In this document: positions 19,113 to 27,177 of the stretch, one piece after another
How the letters are laid out: every line of letters starts with the position of its first letter
How positions within the stretch are numbered: position 1 is the stretch's first letter
From: Bradyrhizobium commune
GTDB taxonomy: Bacteria > Pseudomonadota > Alphaproteobacteria > Rhizobiales > Xanthobacteraceae
Direction of reading: 5' to 3'
NCBI RefSeq assembly: GCF_015624505.1
Contig: NZ_CP061379.1
Span: 2,294,001-2,358,000 of the forward strand
Length of the DNA stretch: 64,000 nucleotides
Made by a program: the position numbers and the translations under genes
The notes under the pieces: model-generated
What the model saw: the letters and a program-made list of their open reading frames with translations, nothing else
The model's database searches: none
What the model was told of the DNA's origin: nothing

Positions 19113-20087
19113 ATGACGCACGCCATTCGCTTTCACAAGACCGGCGGTCCGGAAGTCCTTGTGTGGGAGGAGGTCAGTGTCGGCAAGCCCGGAGCTGGCG
19201 AAGCGCGCATCCGCCATACCGCGGTCGGTCTGAACTTTGTCGACATCTACAACCGCTCCGGTCTTTATCCCGCGCAATTGCCGAGCGGGCTTGGCAGTGA
19301 GGCGGCCGGTGTCGTCGAGGAGGTCGGCTCAGGCGTCACCGATCTGAAGCCCGGCGATCGCGTCGCCTACGGCGCCTCGCCGCTCGGCGCTTATTCCGAG
19401 GCGCGGCTGATCCCCGCCGACCGGTTGTTGAAGCTGCCTGACGGCGTCGACGACAAGACTGCGGCGGCAATGATGCTGAAGGGGCTGACCACGCAATATC
19501 TGATCCGGCAGACCTATCGCGTGAAGGCCGGCGACACCATTCTGCTGCACGCCGCGGCCGGCGGCGTGGGCCTGATCCTCAGCCAGTGGGCAAAACATCT
19601 CGGCGCGACCGTGATCGGCACGGTCAGCAGCGACGAGAAGGCGAAGCTTGCCAAGGCGCATGGCTGCGACCATGTCATCATCTATACGCGCGAGGATTTC
19701 GTGAAGCGCGTCGACGAGATCACCGGCGGCAGGAAGGTGCCGGTGGTCTACGACTCCGTCGGCAAGGATACGTTCCTGAAGTCGCTCGACTGCCTCGCGC
19801 CGCTCGGCGTCGCTGCGCTGTTTGGTGCATCCTCCGGCGCTGTCGAGCCGCTTAATCTCGGCCTGCTCGCGCAGAAGGGCTCGCTCTACGTGACCCGTCC
19901 GACGCTGTTCACCTACGCCGCCAAGCGCGAAAGCCTGGTCGCGATGGCGGGCGAGCTGTTCGACGTCGTGAAATCCGGCGCGGTCAAGATCGAGGTGCGC
20001 CAGACCTATCCACTGAAGGACGCCGCCAAGGCGCATGCCGATCTCGCCGCGCGCAAGACCACGGGATCGACCGTGCTTACGGTGTGA
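19113..20087 (+). CDS. qor: NADPH:quinone oxidoreductase, zinc-independent MDR family
   Basis: 324 residues, the typical length for Qor. The substrate domain has GLNFVDIYNRSGLYP and the segment LPSGLGSEAAGVVEEVGSGV; the NADPH-binding Rossmann fold has LLHAAAGGVGLILSQWAK. No structural zinc cysteines are present, as expected of quinone reductases. The enzyme reduces quinones in the cytoplasm by one-electron transfer. It stands alone with a shared hairpin after its stop. A GGGAGC precedes the ATG. Confidence 0.92.
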   Translation: MTHAIRFHKTGGPEVLVWEEVSVGKPGAGEARIRHTAVGLNFVDIYNRSGLYPAQLPSGLGSEAAGVVEEVGSGVTDLKPGDRVAYGASPLGAYSEARLIPADRLLKLPDGVDDKTAAAMMLKGLTTQYLIRQTYRVKAGDTILLHAAAGGVGLILSQWAKHLGATVIGTVSSDEKAKLAKAHGCDHVIIYTREDFVKRVDEITGGRKVPVVYDSVGKDTFLKSLDCLAPLGVAALFGASSGAVEPLNLGLLAQKGSLYVTRPTLFTYAAKRESLVAMAGELFDVVKSGAVKIEVRQTYPLKDAAKAHADLAARKTTGSTVLTV

Positions 20088-20106
20088 TCTCGCCGCCGGA
20101 CGGTGG

Positions 20107-20127
20107 CGCGGGCCGCTCAAGCCCGCG
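20107..20127. terminator. Hairpin between convergent genes
   Basis: CGCGGGC pairs perfectly with GCCCGCG across a 7-base loop. It sits exactly between the stop codons of qor (20087) and the minus-strand gene ending at 20128. There is no clear T-run, so termination is inferred from position. Confidence 0.5.
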
Positions 20128-20403
20128 TCACGTCCGCTCGTGCTTGCGCAGGTCGCGGGCGTGATCGAGGCGGATGGCCTGGAGATCGACGTCTTCCGGG
20201 GGGATTTGGGGCAGGGCAGCTTCCGTCAGGATCGCTTCGGTGACGTCTTCGACCGAACGCTCCACGATCTCGTGGATGAAGGAGATGTTCCGGTATTCAC
20301 CCGAGGCGACGCGGGAGACGACCTCGCGCCTGGTGATCTCGGGGTCGACGACCGCCTCGCGGCCGCGCCGTCCATAGTCGATCATCACGACGAAATACTG
20401 CAT
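20128..20403 (-). CDS. Conserved small protein under S24-repressor operators
   Basis: 91 residues, starting MQYFVVMIDYGRRGREAVVDPEI, then an acidic helical middle (IHEIVERSVEDVTEAI) and a C-terminal DHARDLRKHERT. No family recognised. Two near-identical 15-base operators lie directly upstream, one between likely -35 (TTGACT) and -10 (AATACT) hexamers, so it should be repressed by the adjacent LexA-like protein and induced when that protein is cleaved. Confidence 0.75.
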   Translation of the reverse strand: MQYFVVMIDYGRRGREAVVDPEITRREVVSRVASGEYRNISFIHEIVERSVEDVTEAILTEAALPQIPPEDVDLQAIRLDHARDLRKHERT

Positions 20404-20449
20404 GAAACGATCCTGCCGCGCTCCGGTTTCCGGGAGCGCAGCAGAGTAT

Positions 20450-20464
20450 TTCCGAAAAACGGAA
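20450..20464. promoter_or_regulatory. Operator 1 of the S24-type repressor (putative)
   Basis: TTCCGAAAAACGGAA: perfect 5-base arms around five A residues. On the minus strand it lies between TTGACT and AATACT, which are 17 bases apart, so binding would block the promoter of the gene at 20128-20403. Confidence 0.65.
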
Positions 20465-20480
20465 TTAAGTCAAGCAAAAT

Positions 20481-20495
20481 TTCCAAAAATCGGAA
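20481..20495. promoter_or_regulatory. Operator 2 of the S24-type repressor (putative)
   Basis: TTCCAAAAATCGGAA, same pattern as operator 1 with two base changes, positioned 31 bases away start to start (about three helical turns), so two repressors could bind on the same DNA face. Confidence 0.6.
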
Positions 20496-20510
20496 ATCTG
20501 CGCCGGGCGC

Positions 20511-21119
20511 CTATTTGCTCTTCTTGCGGGGACGCGCTGACTTGGCGCGCAGCCGCTCGAGCTGGCCTTTGGGCATGGACAGGCAGATCTCGCCGACCCA
20601 GTCGAGCTTGACGCCGACGATCGGCTTGGCGTTGAAGCTGGTGAGGTTGACGACGGAGGGCGATTTGCCCCGCTCGATGGTCTTCAAATAGCGCTCGCCG
20701 GTCTTGAGCCGGACCGCGGCCTCTTCGCCGTAGAAGCTCGACAGCGGATGGCGCTGGTCCTTGTAGACCACGATCACGTCGCCGCTTTCGTACTTCGGCA
20801 GCATCGAATCGCCGACGATCTCGAAGGCGACGGTCTCTTCCATGATCGGGAAGGGCAGCGCGATGTCGCCGAGCCCCTCCGGGGGGACCTGCTCGTAATC
20901 CGGCTCGATCACCGCGCCGGCGCCGACCCGGCCCATGATCGGCGCGAGGTTGAGCTCAAGATATTCCATGATCGGAATGATTTCCGACGCTTTCACAAGA
21001 CGTTCGCCGCCGAGGATCTCCGACACCGCGCCCGGGCGCACGCCCATCGCCGCAGCGAGGCCGCCTTTGCTCTTGCCCGTCTTTTCCAGGCCCCGCTCGA
21101 TCATTGCAACGTCCAGCAT
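20511..21119 (-). CDS. LexA-like repressor: helix-turn-helix plus S24 peptidase domain
   Basis: 202 residues. The N-terminal HTH is KGGLAAAMGVRPGAVSEILGG. The C-terminal S24 fold has the catalytic serine in VGDSMLPKYESGDVI and the lysine in VRLKTGERYLKTIER, as in CI/LexA-type self-cleaving repressors. The start at 21119 has GAGGG seven bases upstream; an ATG at 21140 is possible. Operators with CGGAA half-sites flank the gene on both sides. The neighbours (GcrA-like and DUF6456-like) suggest a regulatory or phage-derived switch, perhaps responding to DNA damage. Confidence 0.85.
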   Translation of the reverse strand: MLDVAMIERGLEKTGKSKGGLAAAMGVRPGAVSEILGGERLVKASEIIPIMEYLELNLAPIMGRVGAGAVIEPDYEQVPPEGLGDIALPFPIMEETVAFEIVGDSMLPKYESGDVIVVYKDQRHPLSSFYGEEAAVRLKTGERYLKTIERGKSPSVVNLTSFNAKPIVGVKLDWVGEICLSMPKGQLERLRAKSARPRKKSK

Positions 21120-21154
21120 GTGATTCCCTCGATTAGCCATCGCCTAGGCTCTTG

Positions 21155-21231
21155 TAATCCGAAATTCGGAATTGATGCAATTATGAATATCAGAAATATT
21201 GCTTGACTTCTTTTTCGGAATAACGGAATGT
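21155..21231. promoter_or_regulatory. Divergent control region of repressor and gcrA-like genes
   Basis: AT-rich stretch with TCCGAAATTCGGA (about 21158-21170) and, further right, GCTTGACTTC followed by TTCGGAATAACGGAA. The latter closely resembles the minus-strand promoter-operator of the 20128-20403 gene (GCTTGACTTAATTCCG). Both contain CGGAA half-sites, so the S24 repressor probably controls itself and the gcrA-like gene. Confidence 0.55.
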
Positions 21232-21285
21232 GCATGTCGCCTTCCCGATCGTTCGATCGGCGGAGGCGCATCACAGGACAGCAGC

Positions 21286-21813
21286 ATGGAACCGGGCCAG
21301 TGGTCGTCGGAACAATCCGACGCGCTTCGCGACTATTTTCTCAAAGGGATGTCTTATGCGGAGATCGGGAGACAGATTAACGCAAGGTTTGGAACGGCTT
21401 ACACGCGCAACGCAGTGGCCGGCCGTGCCAAACGGCTCGGACTTGCCGCACCTGTGCGAATGACCAGTCCGTCGATCGTGCCGTCACTGCCTGGCGAACC
21501 CGGTCTGCTCTCGGCTCGCCGCCCGGCGCTCCTGAACCTGCCGCCGCCATCGGCGATGAAGCCGGCCAAGCAGGTCAAATTGCGTTGCGTTGGTATTCAG
21601 CCACGACTGATCGCGCTGCTTGAACTCGAGCGGGGCGACTGCCGCTATCCCTATGGCGGCGACAAGGAGGGCGAGGAGATCAGCTTTTGCGGTCACCCGC
21701 GCCAACCTGGCTCGGGCTATTGCGCGCCGCATGCCCGCCTGACCCGTAGATCCGGAGCCGCTTCCGGCCGGATCGCCGGTCCCGTCGCACTGAGACTGGT
21801 CTCCGCCGCTTGA
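21286..21813 (+). CDS. GcrA-family cell cycle regulator
   Basis: 175 residues. The N-terminal GcrA DNA-binding helix-turn-helix is visible as GQWSSEQSDALRDYFLKGMSYAEIGRQ followed by TRNAVAGRAKRLGL in separate segments. The C-terminus keeps the cysteine/histidine motif: GDCRYPY, FCGHPRQPGSGYCAPHARL, which binds sigma-70 in Caulobacter GcrA. The middle is longer and proline-rich. GcrA acts at promoters with m6A GANTC sites. It differs from the housekeeping copy expected elsewhere and sits beside a repressor, so it may be an accessory, phage-type GcrA. Start has AGGA upstream. Confidence 0.82.
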   Translation: MEPGQWSSEQSDALRDYFLKGMSYAEIGRQINARFGTAYTRNAVAGRAKRLGLAAPVRMTSPSIVPSLPGEPGLLSARRPALLNLPPPSAMKPAKQVKLRCVGIQPRLIALLELERGDCRYPYGGDKEGEEISFCGHPRQPGSGYCAPHARLTRRSGAASGRIAGPVALRLVSAA

Positions 21814-21865
21814 CCGGCACAGCCCAGCCATTCCTTCCAACGACAGCTTTCGCGAGGAGTTTTCA

Positions 21866-22441
21866 GTGGGACGTGTCAGACGCAACAGGTCGTACAAATT
21901 GGCCAAGCTTCACGACCGGCGGTCGCGTGAGCTGCCGTTCAATGCCGCGGTGGCGGAGGTCGAGGTCGACAATCCGCTGGCGCTCGATCCGGACGAGAAG
22001 ATCCTGGCCATGCGCTCGGTCCGCAACGATCCGCTCGGCCGGCTGCATTCGCATCACCAGATCGACGAGGCGCAATATCGTGGCGGTCGGGCCTACCAGA
22101 ACGACTGGGAGAGGGCCGAGCGGGGCCCGCAGGCGGTGGATACGACACGCGAATATGTCGATGGCGCCGGCACGCGCGAGCCCGTCACCGAGGGCCAGCG
22201 CCAGGCTGTGCTGCGGTTGAACCGGGTCGAACGCGAGCTCGGCACCGACGGCGCTGCGCTGGTGTATGACGTGCTGGTGCTGGGGCTCACGATGGATCAG
22301 ATCGGGCAGCGGCGTGCCGTCCGCACCCAGCGCTGGAATGACTATTTCGCGCGGCGCTTTCGCGAATGCCTCGACCGGCTGGCGCTGATCTACGGCTTTG
22401 CGACGGAAGCAGGGGGGCAACGCGCGGAGCTACGCCGATGA
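21866..22441 (+). CDS. DUF6456-like protein
   Basis: 191 residues with a GTG start preceded by AGGAG. The segment DPLGRLHSHHQIDEAQYRGG and DWERAERGP resembles the DUF6456 domain seen in rhizobial regulators. The C-terminal half (GQRQAVLRLNRVEREL, LVLGLTMDQIG, RRFRECLDRLALIYGF) is predicted helical, like a sigma-region-4 or phage antiterminator fold. It follows the gcrA-like gene by 52 bases, so they probably share a transcript. Family assignment is tentative. Confidence 0.7.
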   Translation: MGRVRRNRSYKLAKLHDRRSRELPFNAAVAEVEVDNPLALDPDEKILAMRSVRNDPLGRLHSHHQIDEAQYRGGRAYQNDWERAERGPQAVDTTREYVDGAGTREPVTEGQRQAVLRLNRVERELGTDGAALVYDVLVLGLTMDQIGQRRAVRTQRWNDYFARRFRECLDRLALIYGFATEAGGQRAELRR

Positions 22442-22445
22442 TCGT

Positions 22446-22477
22446 GGCACGCCTGCGGCTTCGGCCGCAGGCGTGCC
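22446..22477. terminator. Very stable UUCG-tetraloop hairpin
   Basis: A perfect 14-bp stem (left arm 22446-22459, right arm 22464-22477) closed by TTCG. It follows the stop codon of the DUF6456-like gene by four bases. No T-run on either side. It would act in both directions if the gene at 22488 (minus) is real. Confidence 0.7.
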
Positions 22478-22487
22478 GGTTGGCCGC

Positions 22488-22718
22488 TCAGGGATGCGGC
22501 ATGACCTGGTAGGGCGTGGTGCAGGGCTCGACGCGGAGCGAGGCATTGGCCAGAAGCCCGATCTTCGCGGTCGGCGCCTGCTGCAACCCATGGCGCCCGT
22601 GATCTGCGTGGCCGCTTCGCAACCGCTTGGTCGCACGATTCTTGAACGGCGGTTCATGTGCCGCGGTGGCGAGATCGACGTCCATTTCGTGGACGATGCA
22701 ACCGCCGAAATCGGACAC
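22488..22718 (-). CDS. Possible small protein, low support
   Basis: A 76-residue frame with GTG start, ending CTTPYQVMPHP. No family, no good ribosome site. The only support is that its stop lies beside the strong hairpin at 22446-22477, which would then be shared by convergent genes. The opposite strand also has an open frame across this region, so this may be non-coding. Confidence 0.3.
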   Translation of the reverse strand: MSDFGGCIVHEMDVDLATAAHEPPFKNRATKRLRSGHADHGRHGLQQAPTAKIGLLANASLRVEPCTTPYQVMPHP

Positions 22719-23136
22719 AACGATTACGTGTATACGTTAAGCAGGCGCCAGCTGCGTTTGCCGATTTCCGCTCACGCTGGAAACAAGCGGAAACGCTGTA
22801 CCGATTGACAGCGATCAGGACTGCATGCGTGAGTGATGCCGCTTCTTGACGCAGGTGGGTGACGGCGGTGCATATTCCTGTTATCCGGAATTGCCGTGGC
22901 GCGATGCCGACGAAGCATCGCTAGGTCATACGGTTTGGCTTGCCCAAAGGGTTGTTCCTTGTCATAATTGCAACCTCTCGGGTCGGGCCGAGTCCGTTCA
23001 GATGTACTGCTCAGCGTGCCAACCCGCTGGGGTGCCCGTCCGAGAGTTCGTCGTCGCCATGCTATTCGGTGACGGTGTCCGGTTCTCGGGGGACCCTGAC
23101 TTCCGACACGAAGGCCGATCCCGTCATAGGTGCGAG
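22719..23136. other. Intergenic, no gene supported
   Basis: 418 bases with mixed composition. A plus-strand frame runs into the next gene from 22846 but lacks a ribosome site and conserved character; it carries scattered cysteine pairs (CHNC, CSAC) that could be a decayed zinc-finger gene. Nothing else seen. Confidence 0.4.
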
Positions 23137-23322
23137 ATGAAAAACCTCAATTTCGCGGCTGAATTGCATCTCAAGCTCGGCGCGCCCGCGAACAGTACTG
23201 TCGAAAGTCTCCGCCTGCTGCGCGCCTTTCTCAAGCTCGAGCCTCGGCAACGCTTCGAGGTCATCAAGCTGGTCGAAGACCTCGTCACCGACGAAACCCT
23301 CCCCGAACATCCCTTGTCTTGA
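23137..23322 (+). CDS. Small helical conserved protein
   Basis: 61 residues: MKNLNFAAELHLKLGAP, then two amphipathic helices (VESLRLLRAFLKLEP, RFEVIKLVEDLVTD). Compact and well-formed for a bacterial small protein, possibly a regulator of motility or cell surface, but no family is recognised. GCGAG precedes the ATG. Confidence 0.65.
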   Translation: MKNLNFAAELHLKLGAPANSTVESLRLLRAFLKLEPRQRFEVIKLVEDLVTDETLPEHPLS

Positions 23323-23465
23323 GCGGGGCCTCGCGCCCGCATTACACTTTGTCCATCTTTCCAGCCGGCGACGGGTGCCAGGTGGTAGCCCTTAGCGGAG
23401 CTTGGCCGCTGGAAGGCGATGCGACAAATGTGATAATCAGTAAGAAAAAGGGGAGGAGAGCGACC

Positions 23466-23807
23466 ATGATCGAACCGAAGCTCGAAGTTCCGGCCGAATT
23501 GCGCGACCTGGCCGAGAAGACGATCGACCAGGCGGAGAAGGCGTTCGGCATGTTTTTCGATGCCGCCACCAAATCCATGTCGTCGGTCCCGGGACCGGGG
23601 GCGGATGTCTCCAAACAGGCGCTCGCCTTCACCGAGCAGAACATCAAGGCGGCGTTCGAGCACGCGCGCAAGCTCGTTCACGCAACCGATGTTCAAGAAG
23701 CGATGCGGATCCAGTCGGAATTCCTCCGCAGCCAGTTCACCAACGCGGGGGATCACATGCGCCAGATGACGGGCAACTTCATGCAGCCCGGCAAGGGCAA
23801 GTCCTGA
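23466..23807 (+). CDS. Phasin
   Basis: 113 residues of a single phasin (PF09361-like) helical bundle: LRDLAEKTIDQAEKAFGMFFDAA, SKQALAFTEQNIKAAFEHARKLV and DVQEAMRIQSEFLRSQF are the usual blocks. Phasins coat polyhydroxyalkanoate granules and prevent their fusion. The ATG follows GGGGAGGAG. No PHA synthase is in view. The stop codon lies inside the first unit of a 13-bp tandem repeat. Confidence 0.92.
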   Translation: MIEPKLEVPAELRDLAEKTIDQAEKAFGMFFDAATKSMSSVPGPGADVSKQALAFTEQNIKAAFEHARKLVHATDVQEAMRIQSEFLRSQFTNAGDHMRQMTGNFMQPGKGKS

Positions 23808-23862
23808 CTACAAGTCCTGACTACAAGTCCTGACTACAAGCCCTGACCACAAGTCCCGATTA
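23798..23862 (+). repeat. Five tandem 13-bp units at the phasin stop codon
   Basis: Unit CAAGTCCTGACTA occurs at 23798, 23811 and 23824 exactly, then with changes at 23837 and 23850. The first unit encodes the last phasin residues and TGA. The repeat probably arose by slippage of the gene end; any role in mRNA stability is unproven. Confidence 0.9.
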
Positions 23863-24295
23863 TACAAGGCGCCGCTGCCTGCTCACAAATTGATCTTGCC
23901 TTGCGGCGAGATGCGCACTTCAATTTTGGTGCAGGTCCATGATGGGCCACCGGATGAACATCATTCGCCGTCCGTCATCCTTTCTGCTGATCCCTGTCGG
24001 TTCATCCGGCAGGGATTTGCATTTGGCAGGCTAGTCCAACTAGTTTGCGGATCTGGCGCACCGCGCCCCGCTCAGCCGCAGCAAGATCCCGGAAATTGCG
24101 AGAGGTCGATGCGGGCGATGATCGACCGTAGCAGCCTGCTGGCCGAACGATAGAGCTGGCGTGCGAACCTGCGCGTTCTCGACGCAGGCAGGCCAAAGCT
24201 TTCGCTGTAATGCGACACCGGTTTCTCCGACGCTGTACGGCTCTTCTATCGCCGTCGGTTGGGAGCTGCCTTGATCTGCCGCAATGCGTTCCCGG
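23863..24295. other. Intergenic, no gene supported
   Basis: 433 bases between the phasin repeats and the minus-strand hydrolase. Short open frames exist on both strands but none has a ribosome site or conserved look. No hairpin with T-run found. Confidence 0.45.
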
Positions 24296-25126
24296 CTAGT
24301 AGTCGGCGGGATTCATGATCATCGGGCTCGTCGTATCCGCCGGCGCGAGCGCGCTGCTGGCGCTGTCGCTGAGGAAGCGATCGAGTGTCGCCTGGATCTT
24401 CTCCTTGACCGAGTCGGGTCCGCGGTCGCTCATCTCGGTGTGCTGTGCACCGGTATGAACGATATCGATGCCGCGCGCTTTGGCCTCTTCCGGTGTCGGC
24501 AGCACGCCGGGGTCGGTCACGAAATGCGGATCCTTCGAGCGGAATGACAGGATCTTCATGTGATCGTTGAGCACGAAAGGCACCCTGAGATTGTCGAGCG
24601 TAATCACCTTCGACACCAGCTCGGGATGCTGACGGGCGACATACATGGAGACGTCGCCGCCGTTGGAATGACCGACCAGCGTGATGTGGTCGTAATCGGC
24701 GTTCTCCTGCCGCCCCCTCAGCTCGTTCAGCACGAACAGGATATTGGCCTCGCAACGCATATAGACCTCGCGGCGGCCGACATATTGCTGGCCGACATGG
24801 GTCATCAAAGGCGGATCGCTCGGCAGGTCCTGCTGGATGCTCGCGACGAGATAGCCGCGCGCAGCGAGCACGTTGGCAAGGAACGAATACTCGGTGGCCC
24901 TGACGGTGTTGCCGTTGCTGATGATGGCGAGCGGAAGCTTCCAGAGGCCGAGATTGGCCTTGGTCTCGTAGTCGCGTCGCACCGCGATCTCGACGGAGAT
25001 CGGCCGCTGGCGCGATGCGTCGAACAGGGTCAGCACCTCGTGACGGATCGCGAATTTGCTCACGATCACGTACTGGCCCACGCCAAGGGCGACGAGAAAA
25101 GCCAGAATTGCAAACACCCTCTTCAT
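24296..25126 (-). CDS. Exported alpha/beta hydrolase (dienelactone hydrolase/lipase-like)
   Basis: 276 residues starting with a membrane anchor or signal peptide (FAILAFLVALGVGQYVI). The nucleophile elbow is GHSNGG, the family's oxyanion region is around PLAIISNGNTV, and the likely catalytic histidine is in HTGAQHTEMSD. The organisation is that of platelet-activating-factor acetylhydrolase/dienelactone hydrolase-like enzymes acting outside the cytoplasm. Substrate unknown. It is transcribed alone toward the phasin gene. Confidence 0.82.
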   Translation of the reverse strand: MKRVFAILAFLVALGVGQYVIVSKFAIRHEVLTLFDASRQRPISVEIAVRRDYETKANLGLWKLPLAIISNGNTVRATEYSFLANVLAARGYLVASIQQDLPSDPPLMTHVGQQYVGRREVYMRCEANILFVLNELRGRQENADYDHITLVGHSNGGDVSMYVARQHPELVSKVITLDNLRVPFVLNDHMKILSFRSKDPHFVTDPGVLPTPEEAKARGIDIVHTGAQHTEMSDRGPDSVKEKIQATLDRFLSDSASSALAPADTTSPMIMNPADY

Positions 25127-25249
25127 GGTTCCGTCTCAATCACATTTGACTGAACATGGCCATCGGGAACGCCTGGATCGAGCGATCGTGAGCATGTTAC
25201 GGGATTAAATTTAGGCAAGTCTGTGAGGTGGGTCCCAAAAGGGCGCAGG

Positions 25250-27046
25250 CTAGAGGCAGTTTGCCTTGCCGCGTTCCGAGCAGAGCCGGAAGGCGCTCGA
25301 GAGCGTGAACAGGAAGCGCGGGCTGCGGCGCTCATTGTCCGGTGCCCGGTAGCTCAGCGGCACGGCGACGCCGAAATCGGCCTGGAGATCGTCCCACAGG
25401 AAGAACCGCGCGCCGACGCCCGCCGAGGTCAGCGCCAGGCCGTCGCTCAGGCGATAGCCGTCGTTCCAGACCGCGCCGGCGTCACCGAAGGCGTAGAGCT
25501 GGTAGCCGCCCCAGTAGCGGTAGTTGAGCTTCTGGTCGAAGCGCAGCTCGAGCGAACCGGCAAGACCGTTATCGCCGCTGATCTCGGCTGCGCCATAGCC
25601 GCGGCCGAAGGCCGCGCCGCCGAGATAGAATTGCTGCGAGGTGAAGAGCGGCCGCGATGCGGTCTGGCTCGCCGCGGAGAGCTTGAGCGACCAGGTGTCG
25701 TTGAGCGTCTGGTAGCGCGTGAACCAGAGGTTCAGCACCGAGAAGTCCGAGGAGGCGCCATCGCGCGACAACAGATCGTCGCCGAATTGTGAGGCGCCAA
25801 AGATGTTGAGGCCCTGGCGGAACGTCAGCGTCGCGAAATTGGTGCCGCCGAAGCGATCCTGGAGGCGGTAATCGGCGGTGAGGCTCGCAGTCCTGATGTG
25901 GTCGTTGTACCAGGGACCGTAGAGGTCGTGCTCCGACACATTGCTGAAGGTCGTCGCCGCAGTCAGGGTCAGCGAGGAAGATTGCGACTGCAGCGGGACG
26001 ATGCTGGCGCGCAGCTCGAAGGCCTCGGTCGTGGTAATGTCGCTGTCGAGGCGCCGGGCGTCACCCGGCCGGACCGCGCTGTACAGCACCGATCCACCGA
26101 GCCGCACGCCGTCGACTCCGACCGGCGCATCATAGGACAGGCGGCCGAAGCCGAGCTCCCGCGGGTCGTTCGCGATCGTCGACAGGTTAACCGCGAGCGC
26201 GTCGCCGGGCGTGAGGTATGAGTTGAACGCGCCCGTCGCGTAGGTCTGCCACGGACCGACCGACGACGAGCCGAGATTGTCCAGCCCGAACGAGGTGAAG
26301 ACGTGCCACGTTTTTACATAGACGGTGAGGCGGAAACGACCGGTCATACCGCCGATCTCCTCTAGCGCGGTATCGGCGATCCGAACACCCGGCCTGCCGT
26401 TGATGAGGTAGAGCTGGCGTTCAAGCGTCGCCAGGCGCGACGGCTGCTCGGCCAGGACCGGTCCAAGCATCGGACGCACGCCGAACTGCTCGGCGCCGTC
26501 GCCTTTCAGATCGACTTGCACGATCGCGCCTTCGATCGCACGGATCTGGACGCGGCCGTCGGTGATGTCCTGCGGCGGCACGATGGCCCGGCTGAGATGG
26601 AAACCGTCGGCGCGGTAGAGATCGCTGATCGCACCGGCAATCGCGGCAAGGTCCGCTTGCGAGACCGTCTTGCCGAGATAGGTCTGGTAGACCGCGGTGA
26701 TGCGCTCGCGTGGAATGGCGTGAGCGCCGCTGATATTGACGTCGCGCAGGACGAACTGCGGCCTGGTATCGCCGCCGGTGTTTGGCTGGCCGACACTCGG
26801 CAGCTTGACCGGGGGCCGGTTCAACGACTCCTGCTCGGATTGGTTTTCGAAATATTTTTCGGGCTGACGTGGATCGAATCCGGGCTGGTTCGCCTGTTGC
26901 GCGAATGCTTGCGGAATTCCCGTAAAAATTGGTGTCAGCACGAGCAAAGCGGTAAGCAGATGCCGCTTCTCATTGCGTGCAGCGAACCACTCTCCGTAGT
27001 TTGACGGAGTTATCCCGAGGATGCGGTAAAGGTTCGTTAGCCACAT
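25250..27046 (-). CDS. TpsB/ShlB-type outer-membrane transporter (two-partner secretion)
   Basis: 598 residues. A signal region (LLTALLVLTPIFTGIPQAFA, residues about 30-49) preceded by a long N-tail, a linker, a POTRA domain (about 98-173: FVLRDVNISGAHAIPRERI and SDLYRADGFHLSRAIVPPQ), and a C-terminal beta-barrel. The lid-loop motif VRGY of Omp85 proteins is present as FGRGYGAAEISG. The chain ends in Cys-Leu rather than an aromatic residue. TpsB proteins export large TpsA exoproteins; no TpsA gene is in this window. Divergent from the FecR gene with 131 bases between starts. Confidence 0.9.
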   Translation of the reverse strand: MWLTNLYRILGITPSNYGEWFAARNEKRHLLTALLVLTPIFTGIPQAFAQQANQPGFDPRQPEKYFENQSEQESLNRPPVKLPSVGQPNTGGDTRPQFVLRDVNISGAHAIPRERITAVYQTYLGKTVSQADLAAIAGAISDLYRADGFHLSRAIVPPQDITDGRVQIRAIEGAIVQVDLKGDGAEQFGVRPMLGPVLAEQPSRLATLERQLYLINGRPGVRIADTALEEIGGMTGRFRLTVYVKTWHVFTSFGLDNLGSSSVGPWQTYATGAFNSYLTPGDALAVNLSTIANDPRELGFGRLSYDAPVGVDGVRLGGSVLYSAVRPGDARRLDSDITTTEAFELRASIVPLQSQSSSLTLTAATTFSNVSEHDLYGPWYNDHIRTASLTADYRLQDRFGGTNFATLTFRQGLNIFGASQFGDDLLSRDGASSDFSVLNLWFTRYQTLNDTWSLKLSAASQTASRPLFTSQQFYLGGAAFGRGYGAAEISGDNGLAGSLELRFDQKLNYRYWGGYQLYAFGDAGAVWNDGYRLSDGLALTSAGVGARFFLWDDLQADFGVAVPLSYRAPDNERRSPRFLFTLSSAFRLCSERGKANCL

Positions 27047-27177
27047 GATTTTTCATAGTTTTTTATGGTCAATGAAGAGTTAATGCGGCCGTTAGATTTG
27101 CCGGTTCCGGCTAATCGGATGTTGAGTGATTTCGGATACGCCTCAGGTTCCGGCGAAACAGCGGACTGAGGATCGTC

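Noticed and set aside
23890..24153. 87-codon plus frame in the gap after the phasin gene
   Set aside because: No ribosome site, no conserved pattern.
24246..25139. 297-codon minus frame overlapping the hydrolase
   Set aside because: Arg-rich translation in the wrong frame; the hydrolase frame carries signal peptide and GHSNGG.
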